The translations under genes and the position numbers were made by a program. This document shows positions 42,445 through 52,055 of a DNA stretch of 64,000 nt, piece by piece. Each line of letters begins with the position of its first letter. The first letter of the stretch is position 1. Source of the DNA: Rossellomorea aquimaris (GTDB lineage Bacteria > Bacillota > Bacilli > Bacillales > Bacillaceae_B). Where the stretch lies: assembly GCF_020171925.1 (NCBI RefSeq), contig NZ_JAIVAR010000003.1, positions 124,001 to 188,000 on the forward strand, written 5' to 3'. The notes under the pieces are model-generated. The model saw nothing but the letters and a program-made list of their open reading frames with translations, did not search any database and was not told the origin of the DNA.

Positions 42445-43614
42445 CTATAAGGATGAGACTTTCTGGTTTTGATTTGTAAGTTCTTCTGCATATTGGGATT
42501 GCACTTCACGGTATTCTGACAAGAGTCGGTGGAAGATGCGTTCCCAAGAAAGATGTTCTGCCTTCAATCGTGCTTGTTGACTCATATTCCGGTGCAATGC
42601 TTCATTTTCAACAATCTCGGTGATTGAGTCGATGAAGGATTGACTGTCGTGCGCAGCGGCAATCTTCCCGTCCTTCCCATCTTCGACAATCGTGGTGACG
42701 CCCCCTTTATTCGCGACCACAGCAGGCAATCCGGACGCGAAGGCTTCAAGAACGACATTACCGAAGGTTTCCGAAGCGGAAGGAAAGACGAACAGGTCGG
42801 AAGAGGCATACACTTCTGCCAGTTCTTCGCCGTTGAGGTAACCTGTAAACGTCACATTTTCCCCCTTCAGCTCCTTTTGCACGTCTTTCATCATGGGCCC
42901 ATCCCCTACTATGACCCAACGCACTTTCCTCTTTACGGATGCTGGCAGGAATTTGATCGTTTTGATCAAGGTGTCAAGGTCCTTCTCAGGTGCAATCCTC
43001 CCTACGTATAACATGGTGAACTTATCTCCTAGCTTGTAGGCTTCCCTTCGTTCATCGGACCGCTTTCCCGGGCAGTATGCCTCACAGTCCACCCCCCTGC
43101 TCCAAATGGACAGCTGCTTGAATCCCTTAGACTCGAGATGTAATTTGGTATCCATTGAAGGCACAAAGATCCTCTCTGCACTCGCATGGAACCATCTCAT
43201 GTATTTCCAGAGCAGCGGCGACAACCAAGCCATCTTATAATAAGTCAGATAGTAGTCGAAATGTGTATGATAGGAAGCAACGAGGGGGATGTTCAGTTTC
43301 TTTGCACATCGGATACCGATCAACCCCATTGTCAGTGGCGTTGTAACGTGGATCATCGTTGGAGCGAATTCTTTCAACTGCCTCTCGATCGCAGCGGGGT
43401 TTGCAATCGCCGTACGGCACTCTGGATATAAGAAAAACGGGACACTGGTGAATGAATGGACATTCGGATACTGCTCTTTCTTATCTTGGGTTTCAGGCAC
43501 GAATACCTTGTATTCAATACCCACTTTTTCAAAGAAGTCGGTCAACCTTTTAAGCGTCCTTGCCACTCCATTCACTTGCGGATGGTACGTATCGGAAAAC
43601 AATGCGATCCTCAT
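42445..43614 (-). CDS. Glycosyltransferase family 4
   Basis: A 389-residue GT-B retaining glycosyltransferase. N-terminal donor-side start MRIALFSDTYHPQVNGVA is typical of lipid- or diglucosyl-type enzymes; YVGRIAPEKDLDTLI near residues 200-214 and the EX7E region SASETFGNVVLEAFASGLP near 277-295 are intact. It is similar in outline to GDP-mannose-dependent mannosyltransferases and Bacillus glycolipid synthases. A PAP2 phosphatase lies 67 bp upstream on the same strand, supporting a lipid-linked substrate. Confidence 0.87.
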   Translation of the reverse strand: MRIALFSDTYHPQVNGVARTLKRLTDFFEKVGIEYKVFVPETQDKKEQYPNVHSFTSVPFFLYPECRTAIANPAAIERQLKEFAPTMIHVTTPLTMGLIGIRCAKKLNIPLVASYHTHFDYYLTYYKMAWLSPLLWKYMRWFHASAERIFVPSMDTKLHLESKGFKQLSIWSRGVDCEAYCPGKRSDERREAYKLGDKFTMLYVGRIAPEKDLDTLIKTIKFLPASVKRKVRWVIVGDGPMMKDVQKELKGENVTFTGYLNGEELAEVYASSDLFVFPSASETFGNVVLEAFASGLPAVVANKGGVTTIVEDGKDGKIAAAHDSQSFIDSITEIVENEALHRNMSQQARLKAEHLSWERIFHRLLSEYREVQSQYAEELTNQNQKVSSL

Positions 43615-43681
43615 CTTACATCCTCCCTTTTCTACATTTCATCTCGTTTTGTGATTTTCATAAGCTTTCCACCCATTTTTT

Positions 43682-44203
43682 TCACAGAAAGGAAATCAAT
43701 ACAGCCGTCGCCAATGCGAGAAACGCCCCTGCCATCACATCGGAGGGATAGTGAACACCTAATACGACTCTTGAGTAAGCAACAAGACAACTGATTGGGA
43801 ACAAAATGAAAATAGTCATTGGGAATTGCAGCATAAAAGGAATGGTTATAGAAAAGATCGCCGTTGAATGTCCTGATGGAAACGAGTGATCTTTAAATGG
43901 ATGACCGTGGAGCAATACATCCGGAAGCGAAAGGTACGGCCTGATCCTTTTCACTGAGCGCTTGATCATATGCATGATGAGGTGGCTGATACATAATGTA
44001 AGAAATACCTGGAATACAGTGTTTCTGATTGAAGGATAGATACTACTCAGAATAGATAGCAGAAGAACAGACAGAATGGATATCCTCGCACCACCCAGAT
44101 GAGTGATACTGCCGAAGAAGGTCCGGTACAATTGGCTGCTGCCGTTAATTTTATAAAATAATTGCTGGTCCATCTTGTGAAAACCCGTGAACATTCTATC
44201 CAT
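43682..44203 (-). CDS. PAP2-family membrane phosphatase
   Basis: A 173-residue enzyme with five or six membrane helices. The three phosphatase motifs are present: KRSVKRIRPYL near residues 81-91, PSGHS near 114-118 and SRVVLGVHYPSDV near 143-155. It would remove phosphate from lipid phosphates such as undecaprenyl-PP or phosphatidylglycerol-P. ATG at 44201-44203 behind GGGGTGAT. Probably one transcript with the glycosyltransferase. Confidence 0.88.
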   Translation of the reverse strand: MDRMFTGFHKMDQQLFYKINGSSQLYRTFFGSITHLGGARISILSVLLLSILSSIYPSIRNTVFQVFLTLCISHLIMHMIKRSVKRIRPYLSLPDVLLHGHPFKDHSFPSGHSTAIFSITIPFMLQFPMTIFILFPISCLVAYSRVVLGVHYPSDVMAGAFLALATAVLISFL

Positions 44204-44330
44204 GGAAATCACCCCTTAGTATAGTCACCTCCATTATAATTCCGGAATGTTTCGTGACTGATAACGAATGGTAAAAAAGTGTAAATTTAAGTGTGGCTAA
44301 TTGTAAACCGTGATGGCAAAAAAAAAGAAA

Positions 44331-44358
44331 GAGAGCAAGGGCGATTGCCACTGCTCTC
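44331..44358 (-). terminator. Rho-independent terminator
   Basis: GAGAGCA and TGCTCTC pair with an inner GGC/GCC, followed by a T-rich tract in minus orientation, after the DHA2 exporter gene. Confidence 0.8.
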
Positions 44359-44379
44359 CTTCTGATAGTGAACATAGCT

Positions 44380-45903
44380 TTATTTCGTAGCTTTCGACAC
44401 GTCTTTCCCTTCGACCTCCAGCCTGCTGTTGCCCATGAAATAGACAAAGAACAAGGCAATGACGAGTGGAATCAGAGCGTAAGCAAATGTCGTCGTGATC
44501 GAATCAGACATTGCCGTCGTAATTTTCCCGAGGACAAAATCAGGAATCTTGGCACGCATTTCCGGTTCGAAGATGCTTCGCGGATCCCCGCCTCCAGGAA
44601 AGCCTTGTCCACCTCCCTGCCCCTTGAACGCTTCTTCCAGCTGTGATGTGAATAGCTTTGTCTGAATCGTCCCATATACGGTGATTCCGATTGTCATCCC
44701 AAGGGAACGGAAGAATGCATTCGTCGAGTTGGCCGATCCCCTGAACCGCGGGTCAAGCTTGTGGATCGTTGCATTCGGCAGTAGTGAAAAGGAGAATCCT
44801 ACGCCAAATCCGCTCAGGATCATATACAGGGTGAGCAGCAGTCTGCTCGTATCCGGCCCCATCGTCGCAAGGAGGGTCATCCCTGCAATGAACGAAAGGA
44901 TGGAAATCCACATGATATTCCTGTAGCTGCTCTTTGTCATCCTTATACCGGCGATTGCACTTCCGACAACCGATCCAAGCATCAATGGTGTCAGGATCAG
45001 TCCAGCATTTGTTGCAGAACCACCATATACAGCCTGTACGAAGATCGGGATCAGGATCGTTAAGATGATGAACGCAGCACCGTATAGGAACGCTAGCGCT
45101 TGAGCGGAAGCAAATAATGGACTTTTAAACATCCAGAACGAGATGATTGGTTCCGCGGCTTTACGTTCAATGAAGATGAAACTCAAAGCGAAAACGAAGA
45201 AGGATAGGAATAACGCAATGATTTGCCAGGAAGACCACGCAAATTCCTTTCCTCCTAGTTCCAGTGCAAACATCAAGCTGACGACCGCAATGACGAGGGT
45301 GATTGCCCCTCCCCAATCAATTCGCTGATCGGATCGCTGCGGGGACTCCTTATACGCCGTCATGATAAAGAAGAGGGAAAGAAGCCCAATCGGCACGTTC
45401 ACATAGAACACCCAGTGCCAGCTGAGGTTATCCGTCAGAAATGCACCGATCAGAGGGCCGAAGACGGAAGCAGAACCGAATACCGCACCAAGCAGACCCG
45501 TCATCTTCCCCCTTTTCTCAGGCGGGAAGAGATCGAACACGATGGTGAAGGCGATCGGTAGCAATGCACCACCGCCAATGCCTTGAATCGCCCTGAAGAT
45601 ACTGAGCTGGACGATATCCTGTGCGATCCCGCACAATGCCGAACCTAAAAGAAAGATTGTAAGACCAAAAATATAAAACCGTTTACGTCCGTACATATCG
45701 GACAATTTACCGAAAATAGGCATCCCTGCCATCACGGCCACCATGTATGCCGATGTCACCCAGACAAATTTGTCGAGGCCTCCAAGATCTGAAACAATCG
45801 ATCCGAGAGCTGTAGCAACAATGGTATTATCCATCGCTGACATCAGGATTCCGAGTAGCAAGCCAGTGAGTGCAAGGTTCATATTACTTTCCTTTGCAAC
45901 CAT
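44380..45903 (-). CDS. DHA2-family 14-helix drug exporter (EmrB/QacA type)
   Basis: A 507-residue major facilitator with 14 hydrophobic segments. Motif D1 (LDKFVWVTSAYMVA), motif A (GKLSDMYGRKRFY near residues 60-72), and motif C (GAVFGSASVFGPLIGAFL near 138-155) identify a proton-driven exporter. The Gly-rich insert GQGGGQGFPGGGDPRS near 437-452 lies in an outer loop. ATG behind AGGGTGAG. No regulator gene is next to it. Confidence 0.88.
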   Translation of the reverse strand: MVAKESNMNLALTGLLLGILMSAMDNTIVATALGSIVSDLGGLDKFVWVTSAYMVAVMAGMPIFGKLSDMYGRKRFYIFGLTIFLLGSALCGIAQDIVQLSIFRAIQGIGGGALLPIAFTIVFDLFPPEKRGKMTGLLGAVFGSASVFGPLIGAFLTDNLSWHWVFYVNVPIGLLSLFFIMTAYKESPQRSDQRIDWGGAITLVIAVVSLMFALELGGKEFAWSSWQIIALFLSFFVFALSFIFIERKAAEPIISFWMFKSPLFASAQALAFLYGAAFIILTILIPIFVQAVYGGSATNAGLILTPLMLGSVVGSAIAGIRMTKSSYRNIMWISILSFIAGMTLLATMGPDTSRLLLTLYMILSGFGVGFSFSLLPNATIHKLDPRFRGSANSTNAFFRSLGMTIGITVYGTIQTKLFTSQLEEAFKGQGGGQGFPGGGDPRSIFEPEMRAKIPDFVLGKITTAMSDSITTTFAYALIPLVIALFFVYFMGNSRLEVEGKDVSKATK

Positions 45904-46098
45904 TTTCTCACCCTATTCTTATGTAATATCTGTCATTTACCTTATTATTATAGTCCTCTCACTATATATGTCCAGTATGGATGCAACCATACGTGCGTTA
46001 ATCCACATAGGGGTATGAATGGAAACTCTCTTTCTTTTAAGTATCGTTAGTTTAAAAAATATCGTTTTCTCCCCTTCCCTATGAAAGCTAATCATAAA

Positions 46099-46124
46099 AA
46101 AAAGCAGCTGCATGAACTGCTTTT
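46099..46124 (-). terminator. Rho-independent terminator
   Basis: AAAAGCAG and CTGCTTTT pair, T run in minus orientation, abutting the 5'-nucleotidase stop. Confidence 0.8.
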
Positions 46125-47704
46125 CACTTAACCAAGATCCGATTGGTTTCAGGAGGTTCGATCCTACCACCTGATTGAATGATATAGGTGATGAATGAGT
46201 CCAAGGTTGGCGGTCCTTCTACGATGTCTTTTCCTTCTTTGAAAGACGAAAACCCATCTCCGCCTGTTGCAAGATAATTGGTCATGGCAACGGTATAGGT
46301 TGCATCATCTTCAATATGATGTCCATCTTCATCCGTCATCTCGATGACCTTCTCACCAGGAGGGGCATCCTCATCCCACGTGTAGCGGAGACCGGATGTT
46401 TGAAGGATTGTCTGGAAGTTTCCTGTCCACTGCTGCTCCAGCACTTTTTTCAATTGAGATCCTGTGAATGTGGCCTTTACAAGATGAGTACGGAATGGAA
46501 GCATCGTGTAAAGCTCACCCCACGTGATTTCCCCTTCATCAAGATTCGACCGGATCGCTCCTGGATTCATGAAAGCAATATCTGTCCCCATATTCATTCT
46601 GTGGGAATCAGCTACGATATTCCCGATTGAGCGCTCCCCGCTTTCACTAACATCTTTCGTTATTGGAGGGTCAGCCTTTCCCATCACTTGTTGCAGCATC
46701 AATTGTTTGTCTTTTGAATAGACTTCGACCATTTTCTTAACATCGCGATCCGGCTCAATTCCATCATGATAGGTGGAAATGATCTTGGCTTGTTTATTTA
46801 CGATCTCCTTCGTTTCCGGATCGATAAAAAGATCAACAACTGAGAAAGCTGTTCCATAAGAATATGATTGAACAATCATTTTCCCGTCTACGATTGTGTT
46901 CGCATAACCGTGGCTATGTCCCCCGAAGATGATGTCTACTTCATCATCGATTAGGGGGGCAAACCCCGCGAAGTCACCAGAAGGATTGGATCCATCCTCT
47001 TTTGAGGAGGCTGAAATATGACCTAAGACGACGATCGATTGAACTCCTTTGGATTTTAGTTCATTCACACTTTTATTGATGGCGGCCACCTCATCCGTGA
47101 ACTCCACACCTTCAATCCCGCTTGGAAGCACAATATCCTTCGTTTCCGTTGTCACCACCCCGATGAATCCGATCGGAACTCCTTCTACTTCCTTAATGAT
47201 ATAAGGAGGCAGAATGGATTTCCCCGTCTTTTTATCAATCACGTTGGCAGCCGTATACGGAAAGTCGGCACCTTTAAATTCACCTGTTTCAGGATGCTGG
47301 CCACCATTCAAAAGACGGAACATTTCATCGGTGCCTTCATCAAACTCATGATTGCCCAATGCCCCGATATCGAAACCGACTTCATTCATCCACTCCACAG
47401 CCGGCTCATCCTGCATCAAGGAAGAAACGGGGGAGCTGGCACCGACCATGTCCCCGGCATGGACCAACAGGGTATGTTCTTTCCCCTCCCGCTGCTTCGT
47501 TAAATAAGCGGCTAAATAGTCCGCCCCTCCCACTTTCTTTCCATCTCTAGTCCGATATGTCTCCAATTGCCCGTGAAAATCATTGACTCCCAAAAGCTGT
47601 ACCGAAACATACTCCCCGGGATCAGTAGACGAAGACACAAATGATGATCCGATGAAGTATACCCCGATGACGATCGCTGTCAATATCAATCTCTTTACAG
47701 ACAT
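46124..47704 (-). CDS. Secreted metallophosphatase / 5'-nucleotidase
   Basis: A 526-residue exported enzyme. Signal/anchor helix at residues 4-24, metallophosphoesterase domain from about 35 (VNDFHGQ, HAGDMVG, GALGNHEFDEG, VLGHIS, FGGHSHGY give the metal ligands), and a 5'-nucleotidase C-terminal domain from 330 (NPGAIRSNLDEGEITWGE, YLATGGDGFS). It would release phosphate and nucleosides from extracellular nucleotides. Single-domain pair of normal length, no LPXTG anchor. ATG at 47702-47704 behind GGGAGGT. Confidence 0.9.
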   Translation of the reverse strand: MSVKRLILTAIVIGVYFIGSSFVSSSTDPGEYVSVQLLGVNDFHGQLETYRTRDGKKVGGADYLAAYLTKQREGKEHTLLVHAGDMVGASSPVSSLMQDEPAVEWMNEVGFDIGALGNHEFDEGTDEMFRLLNGGQHPETGEFKGADFPYTAANVIDKKTGKSILPPYIIKEVEGVPIGFIGVVTTETKDIVLPSGIEGVEFTDEVAAINKSVNELKSKGVQSIVVLGHISASSKEDGSNPSGDFAGFAPLIDDEVDIIFGGHSHGYANTIVDGKMIVQSYSYGTAFSVVDLFIDPETKEIVNKQAKIISTYHDGIEPDRDVKKMVEVYSKDKQLMLQQVMGKADPPITKDVSESGERSIGNIVADSHRMNMGTDIAFMNPGAIRSNLDEGEITWGELYTMLPFRTHLVKATFTGSQLKKVLEQQWTGNFQTILQTSGLRYTWDEDAPPGEKVIEMTDEDGHHIEDDATYTVAMTNYLATGGDGFSSFKEGKDIVEGPPTLDSFITYIIQSGGRIEPPETNRILVK

Positions 47705-47788
47705 GGAAAACCTCCCTGTGCAATTTGTCACTTTCAAGGTAGCACACCATGGTTAACTGGAGATTATCATTATGTAAATGATTGTGAA

Positions 47789-47810
47789 TAAAAAAAGCCC
47801 CGGCTAGTGC
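47789..47810 (-). terminator. Rho-independent terminator
   Basis: AGCGCCGC and CCGGGGCT pair with a mismatch, followed by TTTTTTT in minus orientation, after the lipoprotein gene at 47861. Confidence 0.65.
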
Positions 47811-47860
47811 GGCGCTCATTTCCCTATGTAAGGGATTAAGTATCTACTAAAGATCTACCT

Positions 47861-48322
47861 TTAATGCTCGTGGCCGTCTTCTGAATGATGATGATTCGAT
47901 TTCTCTTCTTCCGCCTCCCTTTCTTCTTCAGAAACGTACCCGGAGAAAACGTGCTGAATCGGCATGGCGTAGAGACCCTTTGCAGAAACATGGGATTGTA
48001 CAAAGTAGATCCCATCTTCTTCAAAAGACGTTTCCACTTGATACACCCCGTCCTTTACATGCTTTGCCTGGATCTTTTCACTCTCGTCCTTATTGCTGCC
48101 TTTCCATAGTTCAAACGTGACCTCATCAGCATCTTTCACATCTTCTTCACCATGGGTCACCTTTACTTTCAATTTGATATCCTGACCTTTGGATACCTCT
48201 TCAGGCACAGTCATCGTAGCGTTCAATTCATTCGTTACTGTTTCGGTCTGTCCATCTTTTTGTGCACAAGCAGTGACAATCGTGATGACTGCTACCAACA
48301 TAATGAGCATGGTCTTTTTCAT
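47861..48322 (-). CDS. YtkA/FixH-like lipoprotein with His-rich tail
   Basis: A 153-residue lipoprotein: signal peptide with lipobox IVTAC near residues 14-18, then a YtkA-like immunoglobulin fold (MTVPEEVSKGQDIKLKVKV, TFELWKG, DGVYQVETSFEEDGIYFVQS) and a charged tail ending NHHHSEDGHEH. The His/Asp/Glu tail suggests metal binding. FixH/YtkA proteins are tied to cytochrome oxidase assembly and copper, but this copy is alone. ATG at 48320-48322 behind AAAGGAG. Confidence 0.82.
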   Translation of the reverse strand: MKKTMLIMLVAVITIVTACAQKDGQTETVTNELNATMTVPEEVSKGQDIKLKVKVTHGEEDVKDADEVTFELWKGSNKDESEKIQAKHVKDGVYQVETSFEEDGIYFVQSHVSAKGLYAMPIQHVFSGYVSEEEREAEEEKSNHHHSEDGHEH

Positions 48323-48555
48323 TCCACTTTCTCCTTTCAAAGTCTTGTTGTATGTACGTTGACCACAAACCACATTTGAAGATCAACCAATCTCTCCAAA
48401 GATTATACTAGAAGGCATCAAGAATATGGAACAACATTATGTCGCTAGATGTGTATGAAAGTTCTAAGAAGAGTCCAATGCAAACCGTTTTCAATCTCTC
48501 CAATTGTCCGTACCCTCTGCAAAATTCCTTGTCTAGTTAAATAACGGCAAGTGAA

Positions 48556-48607
48556 AAGGTACGTCCCGGACCGCGTTAACGCATTAACGCAGTGAGGGAC
48601 GTACCTT
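48556..48607. repeat. Dispersed palindromic repeat, copy 8
   Basis: AAGGTACGTCCC and GGGACGTACCTT pair; interior CGCGTTAACGCATTAACGC has two GTTAACGC/ATTAACGC boxes. Inner arms GGAC/GTGA no longer pair. It lies 15 bp after the rlmCD stop, within a 300 bp gap. Confidence 0.88.
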
Positions 48608-48622
48608 CAATTTGTCTTCAAC

Positions 48623-50011
48623 TTATTTATTCAATGTCAGTGTAGCGACACATTCCACGTGCACGGTGTGAGGGAATAAATCGACTGGTTGAACAGCATC
48701 GAGCGTGTATCCGAATGGTTCAAGCTCCTTGATATCCGTCGCGAACGTATCCGGATTACATGATACATAGACGATTCGTTCCGGCTGCGAACGACCGATT
48801 CTTCTCATCACTTTACCGCCGGCACCAGAACGTGGCGGATCAAGCATAAGAAGTTCAGGATGGCCGAAACTTTCATGCACTTGGTCGATTCCTTTCCGGG
48901 CATCCTTCGCCAGGAAGTACGTATTGGTGATGCCATTATCTTCTGCGTTTCTCTTAGCTGATTCGATTGAGCTTTCAACGATTTCTATCCCTGCAAGCTC
49001 CCCTACTCTACTTGCGAAAGGCAGGGAGAACGTACCGACTCCGCAGAATAGATCGATCATCTTCTCCGTCTTCTTAGGCTGACTCATCTCGACGGCAAGA
49101 TCCACTAGTTTCTGTGCCTGGACCGGATTCGTCTGGAAGAAGGTATCGAACCACAGACGGAAGCGGTATCCATCCATCTCGTCATTGATATAGTCACGAC
49201 CTGCAAGCAGATGGATCTCCTCTGCCTGGGTACGATCCGCCCATGCAGTGTTTTCCATCCATAACAGACTCTTCACGTGCGGGAATTTCGCTTCCACGCG
49301 GCTCTTTAAATCATCCACTGCAGACCCTAATTCGCCTTGTGGAGACTGTGTTGCAAATAACGCCAGCATCATTTCACCAGTTGCGAACGATTGTCTGACC
49401 ATCAAGTGGCGCAGCAGTCCTTCATGAGTATCCTTATTGTATCCTGCAAGTTCATGCTCCTTCACCCATCGGGACACTTCCATCGCCGCTTCCACCATCT
49501 GCTCACTCGCGATCAAGCACGTTTCAAGGTTGATGACCTTTCTGAAGTTCCCTTGCTCATGAAGGCCCATGGAACCATCGGGCGCAAACGTGAATTCCAT
49601 CTTGTTCCGGTACTGCCAAGGCTCGTCCATACCGATCGTGTCGCGGACAAGTGCAGGATCGAAGCCTTCAGCTTCAATCGCTTGCTTCACATGATTCGTC
49701 TTCTCTTTCAGCTGGCCTTCATATGTCCAGTGCTGCCATACACATCCTCCGCATCTTTCAAAATGGGGGCATGGTGCATCTGTGCGTTCCGGATGCGCTT
49801 CGAGGATCTCCTCAGGCATGACTTTCCGTCTTCTTTTTTCTGGCTGATCCACCATCACGCGCACTTTTTCACCAGGAAGGGTCTGCGGGACGGTCAGCTT
49901 CAATTTCTTCGGATTCCCCAGTTCATTCTCGCGCCAAACATTGGCACGTCCCGAACCTTTCTTATCCAATCCGTGTATAGTAACAACCATTTCTTCATTG
50001 GTATTAGGCAA
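48623..50011 (-). CDS. rlmCD: 23S rRNA (uracil-5-)-methyltransferase RlmCD
   Basis: A 462-residue SAM-dependent rRNA methylase. N-terminal TRAM domain (residues 7-65), iron-sulphur motif CPHFERCGGCVWQHW near 80-94, SAM-binding DLFCGVGTFSLPFA near 318-331, DPPRSGAGGKVM near 390-401, and catalytic VSCNPDTFATD near 413-423. In Bacillus one such enzyme modifies both U747 and U1939. Start TTG behind AAGGAGG. Confidence 0.92.
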   Translation of the reverse strand: MPNTNEEMVVTIHGLDKKGSGRANVWRENELGNPKKLKLTVPQTLPGEKVRVMVDQPEKRRRKVMPEEILEAHPERTDAPCPHFERCGGCVWQHWTYEGQLKEKTNHVKQAIEAEGFDPALVRDTIGMDEPWQYRNKMEFTFAPDGSMGLHEQGNFRKVINLETCLIASEQMVEAAMEVSRWVKEHELAGYNKDTHEGLLRHLMVRQSFATGEMMLALFATQSPQGELGSAVDDLKSRVEAKFPHVKSLLWMENTAWADRTQAEEIHLLAGRDYINDEMDGYRFRLWFDTFFQTNPVQAQKLVDLAVEMSQPKKTEKMIDLFCGVGTFSLPFASRVGELAGIEIVESSIESAKRNAEDNGITNTYFLAKDARKGIDQVHESFGHPELLMLDPPRSGAGGKVMRRIGRSQPERIVYVSCNPDTFATDIKELEPFGYTLDAVQPVDLFPHTVHVECVATLTLNK

Positions 50012-50112
50012 TTCGTGGTCCTCCTTGATACTTACTGTCTAACATAATACTTTATTAAAATTAAGGGGCGATTGCAACCTTTTTCGGACTCCCCTCTCAG
50101 CCCTCAACCTTT

Positions 50113-50140
50113 AAGGTACGTCCATGCGTGCGGTGACAAG
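50113..50140. repeat. Single arm of the dispersed palindrome
   Basis: AAGGTACGTCCATGCGTGCGG has the left arm only; no matching right arm follows. Between divergent rlmCD and the peptidase gene. Confidence 0.65.
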
Positions 50141-50323
50141 TCACCAATCAATGATTGAATGAAATATCCAACAATGTAATAATATGGTTATGATGTGATC
50201 TAACACGAGGAGGAATGCCTTATCCGCAAGAAGCACCCGGAAGTTGAACAGTATTTTCATACATTTGAAATCAGTACATTCTGTGTAAGTGAGAATGAAG
50301 AAAAGCTGGTTTATAGTACGAAT

Positions 50324-52000
50324 TTGAATGAGCAATACAATCTTTGGGTCATGGACCTGCCACATACCTATCCATACCCGCTGACAAGCATTAATCAAAA
50401 CAGCAGCATGATCCACATCCATGAAGCGACCGAAAGCATTATTGCAACATTTGAACATGATGGCGATGAACAATACCAACTCTATCATCTCCCGCTTTCA
50501 GGGGGGCACCCAGTTCCCTTCAATGAAAAGGAGAACGAATCCACCTGCTATCACGCCGTTTTCACTGCCGATCATCAAGAAATGTACTATGCTTCCAATC
50601 ATGAAAATCCGCTACTGAACATATATAAAACAAATCTTGAAACAAATGAAACGCACCTGATGCAACAAGGGGACAAGGCCCCCATCGTCGTTGCCGCCGT
50701 CTCACCGGATGGTTCCGCCTACACGTTCACTGAAACATATTCCAACACTCATGCTGCGGCGTATTATCATGAAAAGGGAGATAAAGTGTCATTGGTTCCT
50801 GACCCTTCCATCCCCCATGTCGTCAAAGACATCACATTTGCAGGTAACGACACTCTCTATCTTGTAACAAACTATCAATCCGAATTCTCATACATCGCGT
50901 CTTTTTCCCTATCAACCTATGAATTTCAACCACTCATACAATTGGAAGATGAAGAGATCAATGCAATCAAACTACATAATGGAACGATCTTCTTCCCCTC
51001 CCAGAAAGGCGTGAGAGATCACCTTTATCACTATGACCTTTCTACCAAAGCATTGAACAACTTGGACGCACCATGCGATATCATCAAAAAGATCCAGGTC
51101 ACAAACAAGGGGACCCTTTACATTTTGGGCGTATCTGCACACCAAATCGATACCATTTTCAAACGGGACCCTCTCGGTGAATGGAGCAAACTTACCAATC
51201 ACAAAGTGCTCGGCATCAGTGACGACATGATGATCAAACCCGAAGTCGTACATTATAACTCCTTTGATGGTTTATCCATAGAAGCCCTTCTATTCAAACC
51301 CCAAGCTAGAAATGCGAATGGATACAGTATCCTATGGCCGCATGGTGGACCTCAGAGTGCCGAACGTTTGAAGTACAGGCCAATCCTTCAATATCTGGCT
51401 CAAAGCGGATATGTGATCTTCGCCCCCAATTTCAGGGGAAGCACCGGGTACGGTTCATCTTTTCAAAAGATGGTCGAACAGAACTGGGGAGAAGGCCCAC
51501 GACTTGATTGTGTGGCCGGGATGGACTGGCTCATCAGTGAAGGGCATGCAGAGAAAGGCAAACTATTTTCAATGGGAGGAAGCTATGGCGGATATATGAG
51601 TCTCCTGCTCGCCGGGCGTCACTCCGAATATTTTTCCGGGATTGTCGATATTTTCGGCATTTCAAATCTATTAACATTTATCGAAAATGTCCCTCCAAGT
51701 TGGAGGACGCTGATGAATCAAATGGTCGGTGATCCTGAGAAAGACCGCGAAAAACTTGTCAGTGAATCTCCGATTACGTATCTGGATGGGATGGATAAGC
51801 CAATGTTCATCATTCACGGACAAAATGACCCACGGGTAAAAACGGAAGAATCAGAAAGAATCGTGAACAGTTTGAAGGGAAAAGGCGTCCGTGTCGAATA
51901 TCTCCTCTTTGACGATGAAGGGCACGGCTTTTCAAAGAAAAAGAACGAGATGGAGGCAAATAAGAGGATCAAGGCCTTCTTGGACAGTTTAGTGAAATAA
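50324..52000 (+). CDS. S9-family prolyl oligopeptidase-like hydrolase, start region frameshifted
   Basis: An alpha/beta-hydrolase peptidase: beta-propeller to about residue 300, then catalytic domain with nucleophile MGGSYGGYMS near 414-423, Asp in HGQNDPRV near 499-506 and His in DEGHGFS near 532-538. The coding frame is open further upstream to 50204 and reads sensible propeller sequence (KKHPEVEQYFHTFEIS) but has no ATG/GTG/TTG there. A strong GAGGAGG at 50207-50213 is followed by an ATG one base out of frame (ATGCCTTATC where ATGCTTATC would be in frame). I infer a one-base insertion just after the original start; 50324 is only the first usable TTG. Confidence 0.82.
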   Translation: MNEQYNLWVMDLPHTYPYPLTSINQNSSMIHIHEATESIIATFEHDGDEQYQLYHLPLSGGHPVPFNEKENESTCYHAVFTADHQEMYYASNHENPLLNIYKTNLETNETHLMQQGDKAPIVVAAVSPDGSAYTFTETYSNTHAAAYYHEKGDKVSLVPDPSIPHVVKDITFAGNDTLYLVTNYQSEFSYIASFSLSTYEFQPLIQLEDEEINAIKLHNGTIFFPSQKGVRDHLYHYDLSTKALNNLDAPCDIIKKIQVTNKGTLYILGVSAHQIDTIFKRDPLGEWSKLTNHKVLGISDDMMIKPEVVHYNSFDGLSIEALLFKPQARNANGYSILWPHGGPQSAERLKYRPILQYLAQSGYVIFAPNFRGSTGYGSSFQKMVEQNWGEGPRLDCVAGMDWLISEGHAEKGKLFSMGGSYGGYMSLLLAGRHSEYFSGIVDIFGISNLLTFIENVPPSWRTLMNQMVGDPEKDREKLVSESPITYLDGMDKPMFIIHGQNDPRVKTEESERIVNSLKGKGVRVEYLLFDDEGHGFSKKKNEMEANKRIKAFLDSLVK

Positions 52001-52002
52001 AA

Positions 52003-52042
52003 ATAAGGACTGTTCCCCCTTCATACCCGGGAACAGTCCTTA
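52003..52042. terminator. Bidirectional terminator
   Basis: ATAAGGACTGTTCCC pairs perfectly with GGGAACAGTCCTTAT, between the convergent peptidase and oligopeptide-binding genes. Confidence 0.85.
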
Positions 52043-52055
52043 TCCTATGATTCTA

